Assembly (NCBI RefSeq): GCF_002776525.5
Contig: NC_045441.1
Span: 129,933,402 to 129,997,401 of the forward strand
Source: Piliocolobus tephrosceles
Lineage: Eukaryota > Chordata > Mammalia > Primates > Cercopithecidae
Length of the DNA stretch: 64,000 nucleotides
Direction of reading: 5' to 3'
A program made the position numbers and the translations under genes. Below are positions 25,893-38,924 of the stretch, in pieces; the first letter of the stretch is position 1; each line of letters starts with the position of its first letter. The notes beneath the pieces were generated by a model. It saw only the letters and a program-made list of their open reading frames with translations. It had not been told where the DNA came from and searched no databases.

Positions 25893-26172
25893 TTCTTGAG
25901 ATGGAGTCTCGCTGTCGCCCAGGTTGGAGTGCAGTGGTAGGATCTCGGCCCACTGCAACCTCTGCCTCCTGGTTTCAAGTGATTCTCCTGCCTCAGCCTC
26001 CCAAGTAGCTGGGGACTACAGGCATGCACCACTATGCCTGGCTAACTTTTGTATTTTTTGGTGGAGATAGAGCTTCACCATGTTGGCCAGGCTGGTCTCG
26101 AACTCCTGACCTCAAGTGATCCACCCGCCTTGTCCTCCCAGAGTGTTACAGACATGAACCAACACACTCAGC
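25893..26172 (-). repeat. Alu
   Basis: An antisense Alu that starts TTGAGATGGAGTCTCGCTGT and ends ACACACTCAGCC. A short deletion near 26145 removed part of the GGGATTACAGG motif. Confidence 0.88.
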
Positions 26173-26207
26173 CTCTATATTCTTAATTCATTTCAGTTTT
26201 TCAGAGA

Positions 26208-26613
26208 TTTTTTTTTTTTGAGACAGAGTCTCGCTGTCACCCAGGCTGGAGTGTAGTGGCACGATCTTGGCTCACTACAACCTCCACCTCCTGGATTCAA
26301 GCGATTCTCCTGCCTCAGCCTCCCAAGTAGCTAGGACTACAGGCACACATCACCACCCCCAGCTAATTTTTGTATTTTTAGTAGAGACAGGTTTTTTCAT
26401 TTGGGGGGGTTAATACTTTTAATTACATGATTGTAATTATACAATTTCCACTATTCGATATTTTGTATAAAACCAGTTACAACTCACAAGATTTTCAAGT
26501 GAGACAGGATTTTACCATGGTGACCAGGCTGGTCTTGAACTCCTGACCTTGTGAGCTGACCACCTTAGCCTCCCAAAGTGCTGGGATTACAGATATGAGC
26601 CACTGTGCCCGGC
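26208..26613 (-). repeat. Alu split by a 117-bp insertion
   Basis: An antisense Alu whose two parts (26208-26391 and 26509-26613) join cleanly in the consensus when the insertion is ignored. It ends TGTGCCCGGCC. The interrupting sequence is listed separately. Confidence 0.9.
26392..26508 (-). mobile_element. Unidentified 117-bp insertion within an Alu
   Basis: Non-Alu sequence bounded by GAGACAGG on the left (26384-26391) and again on the right (26501-26508). With one gap the match extends to AGTAGAGACAGG versus AGTGAGACAGG. Read on the minus strand it ends in AATGAAAAAAC, which could be a short poly-A remnant, so a 5'-truncated retrocopy of a transcript is possible. I do not recognise the source. 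Confidence 0.7.
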
Positions 26614-26799
26614 CAGTTTTTCAGAGTTTTAATCACAAGCAATAGTGAGAAATATGTTTTACATTATGATCCCATATATAACTGTATTCACACAACAATA
26701 CTTACCCTTATTATATACAACATGAATTAGAACTTTCTAATCTATTCTGCTACATGTAATTTTTAAATGATATATTAAACAGATTTCAAAATTCTATTT

Positions 26800-27094
26800 T
26801 TCATTTTATTTTATTTATTTTTGATAGGGTATTGCTGTTTTGCCCAGGCTGGAGTATGGTAGCACAATCATGACTCACTACAAAGTTTGCCTCCCAGGCT
26901 CAAGTTATCCTCATACTTCAGGCTGCATAGCCAACGTTATTGGCGCACACTACCACGCCCACCTAATTTTTGTATTTGTTTGTAGAGTTGAGGTTTTGCC
27001 ATGTTACCCAGGCTGGTCTTGAACTCTTGGGCTCAAGCGATCTGCCTGCCTCAGCCTCTCAAAGGATTAGAGGCATGAGCCACTGTGCCCAGCC
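26800..27094 (-). repeat. AluJ, diverged
   Basis: An antisense old Alu (GCACAATCATGACTCACTAC) with a damaged middle, ending TGTGCCCAGCC. Confidence 0.85.
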
Positions 27095-27182
27095 AGAAGT
27101 CCATTTTCAATACACATTTATTTACACATTCTGTTCCATTAAGAATAGAAAGTTATTGAAAATATTTCAAGAAAATTACATC

Positions 27183-27492
27183 CTGGCCTGGCGCAGTGGC
27201 TCATGCCTGTAATCCCAGCACTTTGGGAGGCTGAGGTGGGCAGATCACGACGTCAGGAGATAGAGACCATCCTGGCCAACATGGCGAAACCCCGTCTCTA
27301 CTAAAAAAAAAATACAAAAAATTAACCCGGCGTAGTGGCAGGCACCTGTAGTCCCAGCTACTCGGGAGGCTAAGGCAGGAGAGTGGCGTGAATCTGGGAG
27401 GCGGAGCTTGCAGTGAGCTGAGATCACGCCACTGCACTCCAGCCTGGACGACAGAGCAAGACTCTGTCTCCCCCCCAAAAAAAAAAAAAATT
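27183..27492 (+). repeat. AluY-like, full length
   Basis: A sense Alu starting GGCCTGGCGCAGTGGCTCAT, with GGCGGAGCTTGCAGTGAG in the right arm. The A-tail is preceded by a run of C. The flanks AAATTACATCCT and AAATTCATCCT form the target-site duplication. Confidence 0.92.
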
Positions 27493-28229
27493 CATCCTGA
27501 TACATAATACATTCTGGCTTTTCGAGGACATTTAGTTTTAAAAGTGGCTCTTATTTTCTTCACCTTTTTTCCTATGTATCACTTTCCAGGGGATATAAAA
27601 CAGGTAAGTGCCTATTTCTAGTTGTGTTATTTTTCCATTTGTCTCTGAATATACAAGAAATTTTAAAATCTTTAAAATTTTTTATGTGGCCATTATTTAC
27701 CAAACCAAGCAGGGAGGTGACCAAAACATCTGAAGGAAAGAAAACATGTGGATATGCATTTGATCATAAATTTTAAGCAATATAAGCCTACATCCGTAAG
27801 TATACCTTTGTCAATAAAGATGAGCACTGGAAGATACATCTTTCTTTTGGGTCATAACTTACACTTAATCTAGTATCTGAGTATACATAAATATGTACGG
27901 CAAATTAGTGAGAGGCATAGTCCTGGCAATTTGCATGCATTAATTTGTAAGGTGTGGGGCTGAGTGTCTGTAGAAAAAGGAGGAAGGAAGACACTGAGTG
28001 TCTGTAGAAAAAGGAGAAGGGCTGAATACATAATATATGTTTCAAATCTTGTTTCCTCACTTTCCAGTTCCCAAGGACTCTTGGGATATAGAGAAATTCT
28101 GAAGGGATTGCTTTTATAACTGGCTTGAATAGGCAAGCAAAACCCAAGACAGCCAAGAACACTTTTCCTTTCTAAGTGGACCACAGCTTTTTACTCTTGC
28201 CTCTATATGGCACTCAAAGCAATCATTCG

Positions 28230-28765
28230 AACACACAAATCTAATCACATTTCTCCCCCTGCTTACAACTATTACATTTCTAATTATTTTACAGAAAAGT
28301 CCAAATCTTTAATACGGCTTACAAGGATTTTCATGATCTGGACTCTGCTTATTCTACCCATAACTCTTATTCTACCCACAGTACCGTTAACAACCCACTC
28401 TTCAACCTTGTATCATCCATTCTCAACTTCTTTCAAAACTTTCAAAGGTAACAAGCTTTCTTGCTGTTCCCTCTGTTTAGGGTACTCTTTACTTGATACT
28501 TATTTCCTCATCCATCAAGCCTAAGCTTAGATATTTCTGTCTCTGAGAAACCTTCCTGACTCCTCAAAAGCCAGGTTAGGAATCTCTGTGCATCTACAAA
28601 ACTTTATACAAACATAGTAATTATGAATGTTTATGAAAATTTATTAAATCTTCTCTCTACTCTAAGGCAATGACACTATCTTATTCATTTGTCATATCCC
28701 TAGGTAAGATATAGTATTGGCAAATCGAAAGTTCTCAATAAACATTTACTGGCAAGTATCCAACT
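28230..28765 (+). repeat. LINE-2 3' end
   Basis: LINE-2 wording in order: AATCTAATCACATTTCTCCC, ATTTTCATGATCTGGACTCT, GAGAAACCTTCCTGACTCC, and a tail AAGTTCTCAATAAACATTTA, which is the typical LINE-2 terminus. The 105-residue open frame here is chance. Confidence 0.75.
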
Positions 28766-29514
28766 AGGTGGTGACAATTTCCATACTCTGGAATCAATCT
28801 GCAGTTTGCTTTCACTATTCTTCTGTGGCAAGGACCTTCCTGAGGCATCATTTTAATGCTATTTTCTCATGCTTAGCAACTTAGGTCTTCTTTTATCTCC
28901 TCATATCCAATTGCTAGCTAAGAAGAATTATTAAGAAACAGAGTAGTAATCACTATGAAATGTACGCTCAACTGTATTTGTATTAAGAACTTAAATAAAA
29001 ATCTTAAAATTTATCCACTCAAAATTCAACATGTTAAAATTATTTGCTGCACAGTAAAGTCTGATTGACATTAGGTGTAGCTTATACTTATCCAAAAAAA
29101 ATGCCTTACAGAAACACAAATCTGATTTGATTATTCACTACTAATGGAGGCTTGAAAGCATAAACCCCAAATGAAATAATCTAATCAATCATCTGCTTTC
29201 AGAGCCCAGCTGGATTAATCACCAACACACATGGGAAAATACTTGACGCCTAAAGGGTAGCAGTAACTATCCACCTAGAAAAAACTCTGGCCAAAATTCC
29301 ATATATAGAGAAAAGAAAGAAATGTATTCCTGACTCACAGACAACTTTGGCTTCTGCCTGCCATTTTAGAGGCTAGGTTCTCAAGTTCTATGTACATCTT
29401 CATCCCTAAGACGAAAGGTCCCACATTCTGGGCCTTATGCTGGTGACACTTAGGCTTATGCTAGGTTCTAGCAAATGCAAAAACCAAAGAAAGAAGCCTC
29501 AAGGAGAGTTTAAT

Positions 29515-30060
29515 ACCCAGCCATTCTATTTCCATTAACCTATCCTTCAGAAACACAAGGGTATGTACAAGTGTGTCAAGATATATGCAGAAAGACCTCT
29601 TTAGCCCTGTATGTAACAGATTTTTTAAAATATAAAAACTTAAATGTCTATCAATAGAGAAATGGTTAAATATACTGAATTCCTATTCTTATGAATTACT
29701 ACATAACCATACTAAAATAAAGCCAGGTATACTGACATGAAAAGATGTCCAGACATCCTGTTGAATTAAAAAAAAAAAGGAAAGAATATCACATAGTATG
29801 GCTCCATTTTTGATTTAAGAAAGGGAAAAGAAAAGAAAGTAATGAAGGAAAGGGAGAAAAAAAGAAAGGAAAAAACTTTGGGCTTACAGGTCCAAGCACG
29901 TTTGTATACACAGAAAAAAGTTTGGAAGACAGAACAATAATCTGTTAATCTAAACAAATGTTGGCCTCTAGGAGGGTATTTTCACTTTTTTTACTTGACA
30001 TACTTTTGCACTATTCAAAATTTTCTTTTAACAATGCATACATATTACTTTTTTAAATTA
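29515..30060 (+). repeat. LINE-1 3' fragment (L1M type)
   Basis: Degenerate end of an old LINE-1: TAAATGTCTATCAATAGAGA, AATGGTTAAATATACTGAAT, TATGGCTCCATTTTTG. An A/G-rich stretch at 29818-29875 lies inside. Confidence 0.65.
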
Positions 30061-30194
30061 AAAAGAGTATAAAGATTAAAATTAAACTCTTGTTTAAATA
30101 TAAGTTTTTAAAGAAAACAACTGATTTCAACTCAGGTAAAATGTCAATTCCAAAATTACTCATCCATATTTCACATTCCTTAAATAAAAATTCA

Positions 30195-31285
<1,091 letters not shown>

Positions 31286-32557
31286 CTATGGTATCATAAA
31301 TATATTGATAAGAGGTAAAGGGAGCAAATTACATTTTTTCGTATCATTAAAAAAATTTAGTAATTCACCTTTAAAAAGTCAAATGGGTCACTAGGTCAGA
31401 CACAACACCATTTCTACAGCTAACTTAATACTAAAGGGAAATTATAACCCAAATATGTGTTATTATTCACCAACTTAAAGCAAAATTAATTTTCATTAAA
31501 ATTATGAAATATTTTAAACACACAAAAAGAAAAAATAACAGTTATCTGCTACAATACATCCACCAACACAGTATATCCATCACTGAGAAATAACAGATGT
31601 CAATATTAAAAGCAAATTCAATTTTGATCCAATATTGTTCAGAACTGAAAACTATATAACCCGTCAATCACACTGACTGTCCTTAAGAGACATCTTACTG
31701 GCCCTAAACATAGCGGGAAGAAAAAAATTAATGTGTATACTTGATATTTGTTGTTTGGTGGCCCTGTTTCCTCTGGGAATATTCCCTTCTCTAGAAATCC
31801 ACATAGTACTAGAAAAGCTATCAATCAAGGGTCACAACTTCTATGTCACTACAGATGACAGAAGCTGGCTAATCAGTTTCCCATACCCCTGGCAAGAGCA
31901 ACTGGTCCAGGGCTATATATACGACCCAAACAGCAGCTGAGTTCTTCCCTAAATTGATACATGGACACTGATTGAGAAAAGTCCTTGTTTCTACTGTAGT
32001 TTTGTAGATTTGTAGAAGATACAAATCTGGAGCCCTCAGTGGACATACTCTCCACACACTGAGAAAATCTGTTACAGAATGAAGCTAACATATGAAGAAG
32101 CTGAGATTACATGGGAAGGGCGGGAGGGAAAGGGAAAGGGAAAAAGAAAGCAATCTTTCTGTATATTTAAAGTTACCCATATCTCTAGCCTTTGCCTTGC
32201 CTCATCCCCCACAGGCAAATCTGAATAAGTTGGAACTGAAGGTGTAGATTAAAGTGAGGCAGTGTAAGTACAGAGGATACAGTTTTTATTGGGAGGAGGT
32301 GTAAGAAGAAGGGGAAGTGTTAGTTTGTAACAGTAAGTTCCATTTGTTTAAATTAAGGTGCTTAGCAAACCAAAAGTTTCCAAAGAAACTGGGAATATTT
32401 ATGCTATATTTATGCTAGAGGGGAAAAAATGGGGGTAAAGGTAAATATAAGACAGCTGAATTCAAATAGAAGGGGGAAGAGTCCAGAAAGTCTAATTAGG
32501 ATCTATGACCAGAAATAACAGGATGCAGCAGGTAGTGCAATATAACCATTAAAACTA

Positions 32558-32858
32558 TCCAGGTTGGGTGAGGTGGCTGACACCCGTAATCCCAACACTT
32601 TGCGAGGCTGAGGTGAGCGGATCATTTGAGGTCAGGAGTTCGAGACCAGCTTGGCCAACATGGTGAAACATTATCTCTACAAAAAAACATAAAAAGTAGC
32701 AAGGCGTAGTGGCAGGTGCCTATAATCCCAGCTACTCAGGTGGCTGAGGCACGCTAATCACTTGAACCCAGGAGGCAGAAGTTGCGGCGAGCCAAAATCG
32801 TACCACTGCATTCCACCCTGGGTGACAGAGTGAGACATTACCACAAACAAACAAAACC
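32558..32858 (+). repeat. Alu, full length
   Basis: A sense Alu that starts CCAGGTTGGGTGAGGTGGCT and ends in an A/C-rich tail. It lies 90 bases from the Tigger on its right. Confidence 0.9.
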
Positions 32859-33489
32859 TAAACTTTTGCCTATCCAGCAAGGTAAAAGTTTGTCACGAGG
32901 GAGTGGGCTTATCATTGTAAATATTAAAGAGGAGACTGGATTGGTACAGTTGATCCTCATTGCTTGTGGAGTCCATACTTGCAAATTTCTCTACTTGCTA
33001 AAATTTATTTGTAACTCTAAAGTCAATACTCGCAGTGCTTTCATAGGCATGCACAGAGCAGTGAGATATTTGAGTCATCTAACGCATGCATCTCTCCAAC
33101 TGAGGTCGAACAGTGAAGCTCTCTCTCGCCTTCTTGTTTCAATTTTCATACTATAAACAAGTATCCTGGGCAGAGCCTATTTGGTGCCACTTTTTTCTCA
33201 CTTTTGTGCTTTTTGTTGATGATTCTACTGTTTAAAATAATCTCTAAGCATAGTGCTCAAGTGCTGTTTAGGGCTGGTAAGCATAAGAAGGCTGTAATGT
33301 CCCTGGCAGACTAAGTACATGTGTTAGGCCAGCTTCCTTCGGGCATGAGGTATAGTAATGTCAGCCATGAGTTCAATGTTAATGAATCAACAATATGTCT
33401 TTAAACAGAAACACACACAAAACAAGGTTATGTATTGACTGATTGATGAAAATGTGACTAGAGGCTGGTAGGAACCTAACTGTATTTTC

Positions 33490-34115
33490 AATTTGAGGGA
33501 TTTGGGGTCTGATCAAGGAAAAAGATATGACCACGAGGTGGCAGTAGCATGCATAGCTTTAATGGGTGACACTGACAGGTCTACATGCAGAGGATGTCCT
33601 TAAAGCATACTGTCCAGAGTCTAAGGCAGAGTGGCCACTACCCAAACAGGACTGGCCAGAAGCTGAGGTGGAGTGGCTATCGTCCAGAAGAGGAGGGGTA
33701 GGGGACTCTCAGGGGAGAGGGGAATAGGAGAGGGAGCTTATATGTCTACCTGAAAATGCTAGACAACCCAGGAGGGAGCCTATGTATCGAAGAGCTCCAA
33801 AGGGCAACAGCAGCTTGGAATCTTTACAGCCCTGGGATTTGATCTTATCTATACCTAATAGATGTTGAGTACAAAATAGTTTTGTGGGGACTGCAAAGTA
33901 GTTTTGTGGGAACTGCAAAGTAGGCAGGCTCTCAGTGGCTAAAAATCTGCTTATCAGGATTATGTTTAAAACAATTAGATGTACAAAAAATTTAGTTTGC
34001 TGCAAGCACACTTTTAAGCCAATAGGTCTCAACCTTTTGTAATGGAAGAAACAACCTAGAGGCCAATATACAGAGAGTTTATTTATTTATTTTTTTGCTC
34101 ATTTAAATAATAATA
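33490..34115. mobile_element. LTR-like insert inside Tigger (family not identified)
   Basis: About 600 bases unlike Tigger, with higher G+C than its surroundings, a CTCF-like motif (33531-33547), and a 22-nt tandem duplication starting GTTTTGTGGG (33879-33900 and 33901-33922). Length and composition suggest a solo LTR, but I could not match a family. A 107-residue open frame on the minus strand is not supported as a gene. Confidence 0.4.
33531..33547 (+). promoter_or_regulatory. CTCF-like motif
   Basis: CCACGAGGTGGCAGTAG fits the CTCF core (CCASYAGRKGGCRS) at nearly every position. Binding is not shown by sequence alone. Confidence 0.5.
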
Positions 34116-34440
34116 ATCCTTGTATTTCCCCTAGGAGCAAGGTTCAGTGTTCACTAATTGTTTGTAGTGAATTTATAGAACATAACTACTACAAACAATG
34201 AGAACTGGTTGTAACCTTTCAGAAATAATGAACTGAAGTAAAAGCTCGCTTTTCCTTGTGCCACTCATCTTCTGCCTAATGCCAAAATTTCCTGACTGGT
34301 GACCGATTTTTAGTTTTAAACCCCATCCAATGTATCCTATCTTATGTTACCATAGAAATCTTTCTAAAGAAGACATTCTTTTTTTCTTTTTCTTTTTTAT
34401 CTTTGTTTTTTTTTACTTTTAAGAAGGGATTCTTAACTTT

Positions 34441-34490
34441 TGCGCATGCATGTGCATGCACACCCATGTGTGTGTGTGTGTGGGTGGGAG
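34441..34490. repeat. Alternating purine-pyrimidine and TG repeat
   Basis: TGCGCATGCATGTGCATGCA, followed by CACCCATG and a (TG) run. A short simple repeat. Confidence 0.85.
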
Positions 34491-34609
34491 GAGGAGAAAG
34501 ACTTCTGAGAAACTAATGAAAGCCTCAAATGTGCTCTCTGAAACAGAATTTCATAGGGTTTGTGCAATCTGAAGCCCACCCTGAGTGCACTGAACTCAGC
34601 ATTTAACCC

Positions 34610-34925
34610 ATTCTAAAATATACTCTTACATTTCACTAGTCTGCTTAAAATTTTCCCATTATTTATGAGACAAAATTCAAATCCCATAATGTTTCATAAA
34701 AGGCCACCAATGACTTGGAGCTATCTATCCTTCAGCCTCTTTGGTAATTTCCCTCAGGCACTCCAGGAATGCACTTCAAATATGGCTATGCTCCCTCATG
34801 CTTCTCTACATATGCTGATCCTAAGTTGTATATATATTTCATCAACAGGCAAAAATTTGGTTTTCTGCTCTATTACCAAGGCAAGCCATCTATCAGTCCT
34901 TCTTAATTCCACTTTTGTAGGCTGA
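34610..34925 (+). repeat. LINE-2 fragment
   Basis: GTCTGCTTAAAATTTTCCCA, CAAAATTCAAATCCCATAAT and AAAAGGCCACCAATGACTTG follow LINE-2 wording. It is diverged, and its tail is absent. Confidence 0.6.
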
Positions 34926-35079
34926 ATTTTTACACCATTTGTTCTTTCATGATAGTACCTGTGCAAAAGATGAAGACATCAATGGAACAAAACAGAAAGA
35001 CCAAAGTAGACCCTAACACATAAAGGAAGTGCGAATAAGATAAAGGCAACATCTGAAATGGGGTAAAGATGAACTTTTA

Positions 35080-36060
35080 AATAATTGATGCTGGGACAAC
35101 TGGAACTAATCTAGAAAAAAAGGTTCATCCATACTTCATATTGTATACCAGAATAAACTATCAATCAAATATTTAAATGCTGGAAGGAGGAAGGGTAGGA
35201 GAGTGAAACAAACCATAAAAGAACTAGAAGAAAGCATGGCACCTTCAAATCTTCAAATGAAAAAGGCTTTTACAACTCTGATGCAAAATCTACAAGTCAT
35301 AAAGGAAAAAAATATTAAATTCACCTACATAAAACTAAAAAAAACCTTTTGGATGGCAAAACAAACACATTAAAAGTGAAGTAAAAAGAGTACAAACGGT
35401 GAAAAATACATTTGCAACTCATTTAGCAGGTATGTTAGCTTCCTGATACACAAAGAGTCCTGAAAAATTGAGATGAAGACCAATAACCCAAGAGAAAAAG
35501 GGAAAAAGATATGAGAGACAGGTCACAGAAAGAGAAGTAGAAATGGCCTTCATACATACGAAAATGTATTCACTCTCAGAGGAAAGCAAATCCAAATTTG
35601 TGAAGATATTTTTCATTTATCAGATTGGCAAAAATCCAAAAATTTGATAACATTCTACTGGTATGAAGCTATAGGTAAACAGACATCTCATAATTAAGCA
35701 AGACCCATGAAGCAAAATTTGTATCTATCAAAGTCACAAATGCAAATTTCTCTTTGACCTACTCAAGCATACTTCTGGGAATCTATCTCACAGATATGCC
35801 TGCAATATATAAGAATAATGTATTTGCAACATTATTCACTACAGTACTAATTGTACATTAAAAGTCCAGAAGGAACCTGAATGTTCATAAACACATCACT
35901 GGTTAAATAAACTATAGTACATCTATACAATGGAACTGTCTGTAGTTATAGATACAAAAAAAAAATTATGTATGGAAACAAAATTTCCACCATGGCCTAC
36001 ATAAACATTAAAAACAAAATACAGAATGATATATACAGCATATCTTATGTATGAAGAGTG
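35080..36060 (+). repeat. LINE-1 3' part (L1M type)
   Basis: Old LINE-1: GGGACAACTGGAACTAATCT, ACCATAAAAGAACTAGAAGA, CAGATTGGCAAAAATCC and CATCTATACAATGGAACTGT occur in ORF2-to-3'-UTR order. No open frame remains. Confidence 0.75.
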
Positions 36061-36123
36061 GGGAAATAAATCCATTTGTATTTATGTCTATATTTTTAAA
36101 ACCATGAAAATTCATACAGGCAG

Positions 36124-36169
36124 GTGTGCGTGCGCGCGCACGCGTGCAAACACACACACACACACACAC
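36124..36169. repeat. CG/CA alternating repeat with Z-DNA potential
   Basis: Positions 36124-36147 alternate purine and pyrimidine without a break and are rich in CG. AA and a (CA)10 run to 36169 follow. Confidence 0.9.
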
Positions 36170-36621
36170 CCCCCTCCTTAAGGTGCAGAGAAAATGGGAT
36201 GTATATTTAGGCTGGGGTTAAAACAAGATTTCTTTACATAAATACCATATGCAAGTACAACCTGTGAAAGGGAGGGACGTTGTCTCATATTTTAAGACGA
36301 GGAAAACTAAAAAGAGGTATTTTTGTAATAACTAGGTTTATGCCTTTCCTCCAAAATCTAAAATTAAATATCTTTGATTAGCTCGTCAGAGCAATAATTT
36401 TTCTCTTAAAAAAATAAAAAAGCATCTTACCTTAAAAAGGAGCCAGAGTCAATGGAATCATGTGAATATTTGCCAAGGAAACTTTAGACCAAAACAAAAT
36501 TCATGAGTCCAAACTTTCACATGTCAATTTTTAAAGTGAATTGAAATTATCTTTTGTTAATGAGCTCATGATGATTCACATAGTACTCTACTTTTGTGTA
36601 TGTTTAAACTTTTCCATAGTT

Positions 36622-36910
36622 GGCCGGACATGGTGGCTCATGCCTGTAATCCAAGCATTTTGGGAGGCCAAGGCAGGCAGATCACCTGAGGTCTGGAGTT
36701 CGAGACCAGCCTGGCCAACATGGTGAAACCCCATCTCTATTAATACAATAATTAGCCAGGCATGGTGGCAGGCTCCTGTCATCCTGGCTACTAGAGAGCC
36801 TGAGGCAGGAGAACCACTTGAACCCAGGAGGCAGAGGTTGTAGTGAGCCAAGACTGTGCCACTGCACTCCAGCCTGGGTGACAGAGTGATACTCCATCTC
36901 GAAGGGAAAA
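36622..36910 (+). repeat. Alu, full length
   Basis: A sense Alu starting GGCCGGACATGGTGGCTCAT. TTTTCCATAGTT is present on both sides as the target-site duplication. A short (TA) run follows the tail. Confidence 0.92.
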
Positions 36911-37225
36911 AATATATATATATAAAATTTTCCATAGTTAAAAAGTCTTTTAAAAAAAATAGTTGTTCTAAAATTTAGGTGGTCATCGAAATTGTTATAT
37001 GTTTAATTCTTTGAGCTAGAACATTAATTTGGTAATTTGTTTTACAGTGCAGACTATTACATGCTTTAAGTAAATTTCATGATACAGTAACATCTTAAAT
37101 AAACTGGCACAAAATACACATGCCAATATACAGATTCTGAATACAAATTTAAATACAGAGCTTTCTGATTTTATGATTTAACTTAACGCCAAGTTCTTTT
37201 TTGGCACTATTATATCAATTACATT

Positions 37226-37539
37226 TTTTTCCTTTATTTGAGATGGAGTCTCGCTCTGTTGCCCAGGCTGGAGTGCAGTGGCGCAATCTCTCGGCTCACT
37301 GCAAGCTCCGCCTCCCAGGTTCACGCCATTCTCCTGTCTCAGACTCCCGAGTAGCTGGGACTATAGGCGTCTGCCACCACGCCGGACTATTTTTTTTTTT
37401 TTTTTTTTTTTTGTATTTTTAGTAGAGACGGGGTTTCACCGTGTTAGCCAGGATGGTCTCCATCTCCTGACCTCATGATCCGCCCACCTCCGCCTCCCAA
37501 AGTGCTGGGATTAGAGGCATGAGCCACTGCGCCCAGCCT
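37226..37539 (-). repeat. Alu with 23-T run in the linker
   Basis: An antisense young Alu (CAAGCTCCGCCTCCCAGG). The middle A-rich linker has grown into a run of about 23 T at 37390-37412. Confidence 0.92.
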
Positions 37540-37832
37540 TTTTTTTGTTTGAGACAGGGTCTTGCTCTATCACGCAGGCTGGTGCAATGATGCAACCTAG
37601 GATCACTGCAAACTCCGCCTCACAGGTTCAAGTGATTCTCATGCCTCAGCTTCCAGAGTAGCTGGGATTACAGGCATGTGTCAGCACGCCCAGCTAATTT
37701 TTTTGTATTGTTAGTAAAGACGGGGTTTTACTATGTTCGTCAGGCTGGTTTCAAACTCCTCGCCTCAAGTGATCCACCTGCCTCAGCCTCCCAAAGTGCT
37801 GGGATTACAGGCATGAGTCACTGCACCTGGCC
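37540..37832 (-). repeat. Alu, full length
   Basis: An antisense Alu in direct tandem with the previous one (TTTTTTTGTTTGAGACAGGG to CTGCACCTGGCC). Confidence 0.9.
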
Positions 37833-38221
37833 TAATTACAATATTGTTTTAAAGAAAAAAGATTGCTATGATCTGCTTATAACATGCTTTCATTAAAGTA
37901 GAAAAAGGAGGATGTCTATACCACAAAAACTTCAGAAGGTAAAAGCAATTTTAGAATTACGCACGCCTCCTGGTCAGGCTGAATTTAACTGGCCAAGAAC
38001 CAGAAACCACAGGATTTATAAAGGTGACATCTTTTACTGCTAAATTGCTGTCCCAATCAAATCAAAATAAAAATGAAAGTTAATCAATTACCTTATTAGT
38101 ATTCTAAGGGGAAAAAATCCACCAAGCAACAGAGAAGCACTTTCACTGTTGGCAAAGAATAGAGTTTATTAGGAGCCAAGCTGTTTTATTGAAATTTAAA
38201 CACAGTAATTTAAGTATCAAC

Positions 38222-38340
38222 CTGAGCTAATACTGCTTCCTATAGGATTCAACCTCATCAAGTTGCTATGAAGATGAAATGAGAGTAAGTGGAAGTGTTT
38301 TTCCAAACTGTACCAATATGTAAAAAGTATTATTCTTCCT
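38222..38340 (+). repeat. MIR-like fragment
   Basis: Wording like CAAGTTGCTATGAAGATGAA, then ATGAGAGTAAGTG, follows the MIR 3' half. Weak. Confidence 0.4.
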
Positions 38341-38744
38341 GTCTACACAGAAATTGAATGGATCACCCTCTTTTATCACTTGTAGAACTTAGTTCTGCTT
38401 TGTTGTTGCTAAAAATAAAAAGGGAGGGAAGGTCTAGCATTTACTCTAGTGATGTCCCTTTACTTTCAACATATTCCATTGAAGCTATTTGTACTGGTGA
38501 AAGTTAAAGTTTCTGGTATTAGTTTTATTCCTAAACTGGCTAAAATAAGAACATATCTTTTCCTTAATCTTTCCATTCCATAAACATTTCTTGCTTGATT
38601 ATAGCACAACTGGGGCATGATTTTGAAGCATCAGTCAGTATTGCCCTATCTTTTCCCTTTGCCATTCCTTTACCTTGGATGCCATCAGGATTAATGCCAA
38701 TCAACAGACATTTGTTTACAAACCCCAGGGTATGGTAAACCCAA

Positions 38745-38880
38745 ACACTCATTCTTTCAAAAATACTTACAGTACATTTACTCAGTATTAGACACTACTC
38801 TACTCACTGAGTAAACCAAAATAGATAAGCTGTTCTCACAGAACTAAAATCATCCCATAGATGTTAAAATTTATTTAGTA
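38745..38880 (-). repeat. LINE-2-like 3' end
   Basis: CATTCTTTCAAAAATACTTA, then ACTCAGTATTAGACACTACT, resembles the reverse complement of a LINE-2 tail. Confidence 0.5.
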
Positions 38881-38924
38881 GTTTTAGGTACTGTTTCAGA
38901 CTTTTCATCAGTCAGACAACAGAC

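Larger units (their letters stand above)
32947..34211 (+). mobile_element. Tigger-family DNA transposon, disrupted
   Basis: It begins CAGTTGATCCTCATTGCTTG and ends ATGAGAACTGGTTG, with TA on both sides. Between 33230 and 33410 the translation still resembles the N-terminus of a Tigger transposase (HSAQVLFRAGKHKKAV, then EFNVNESTI), with stop codons and a lost start. The remaining transposase is deleted. A foreign segment, about 33490-34115, sits between AACCTAACTGTATTTT and CTTGTATTTCCCCTAGG, which are adjacent in the consensus as I remember it. Confidence 0.82.

Noticed and set aside
29818..29875. Purine-rich run as a possible regulatory element
   Set aside because: It is a low-complexity A/G stretch within an old LINE-1 and nothing else supports a function.
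32782..33156. 124-residue open frame on the plus strand
   Set aside because: It joins the tail of an Alu to the left end of a Tigger and so cannot be a gene.
33709..34032. 107-residue open frame on the minus strand
   Set aside because: It lies in the LTR-like insert in the Tigger; length and composition are as expected by chance.
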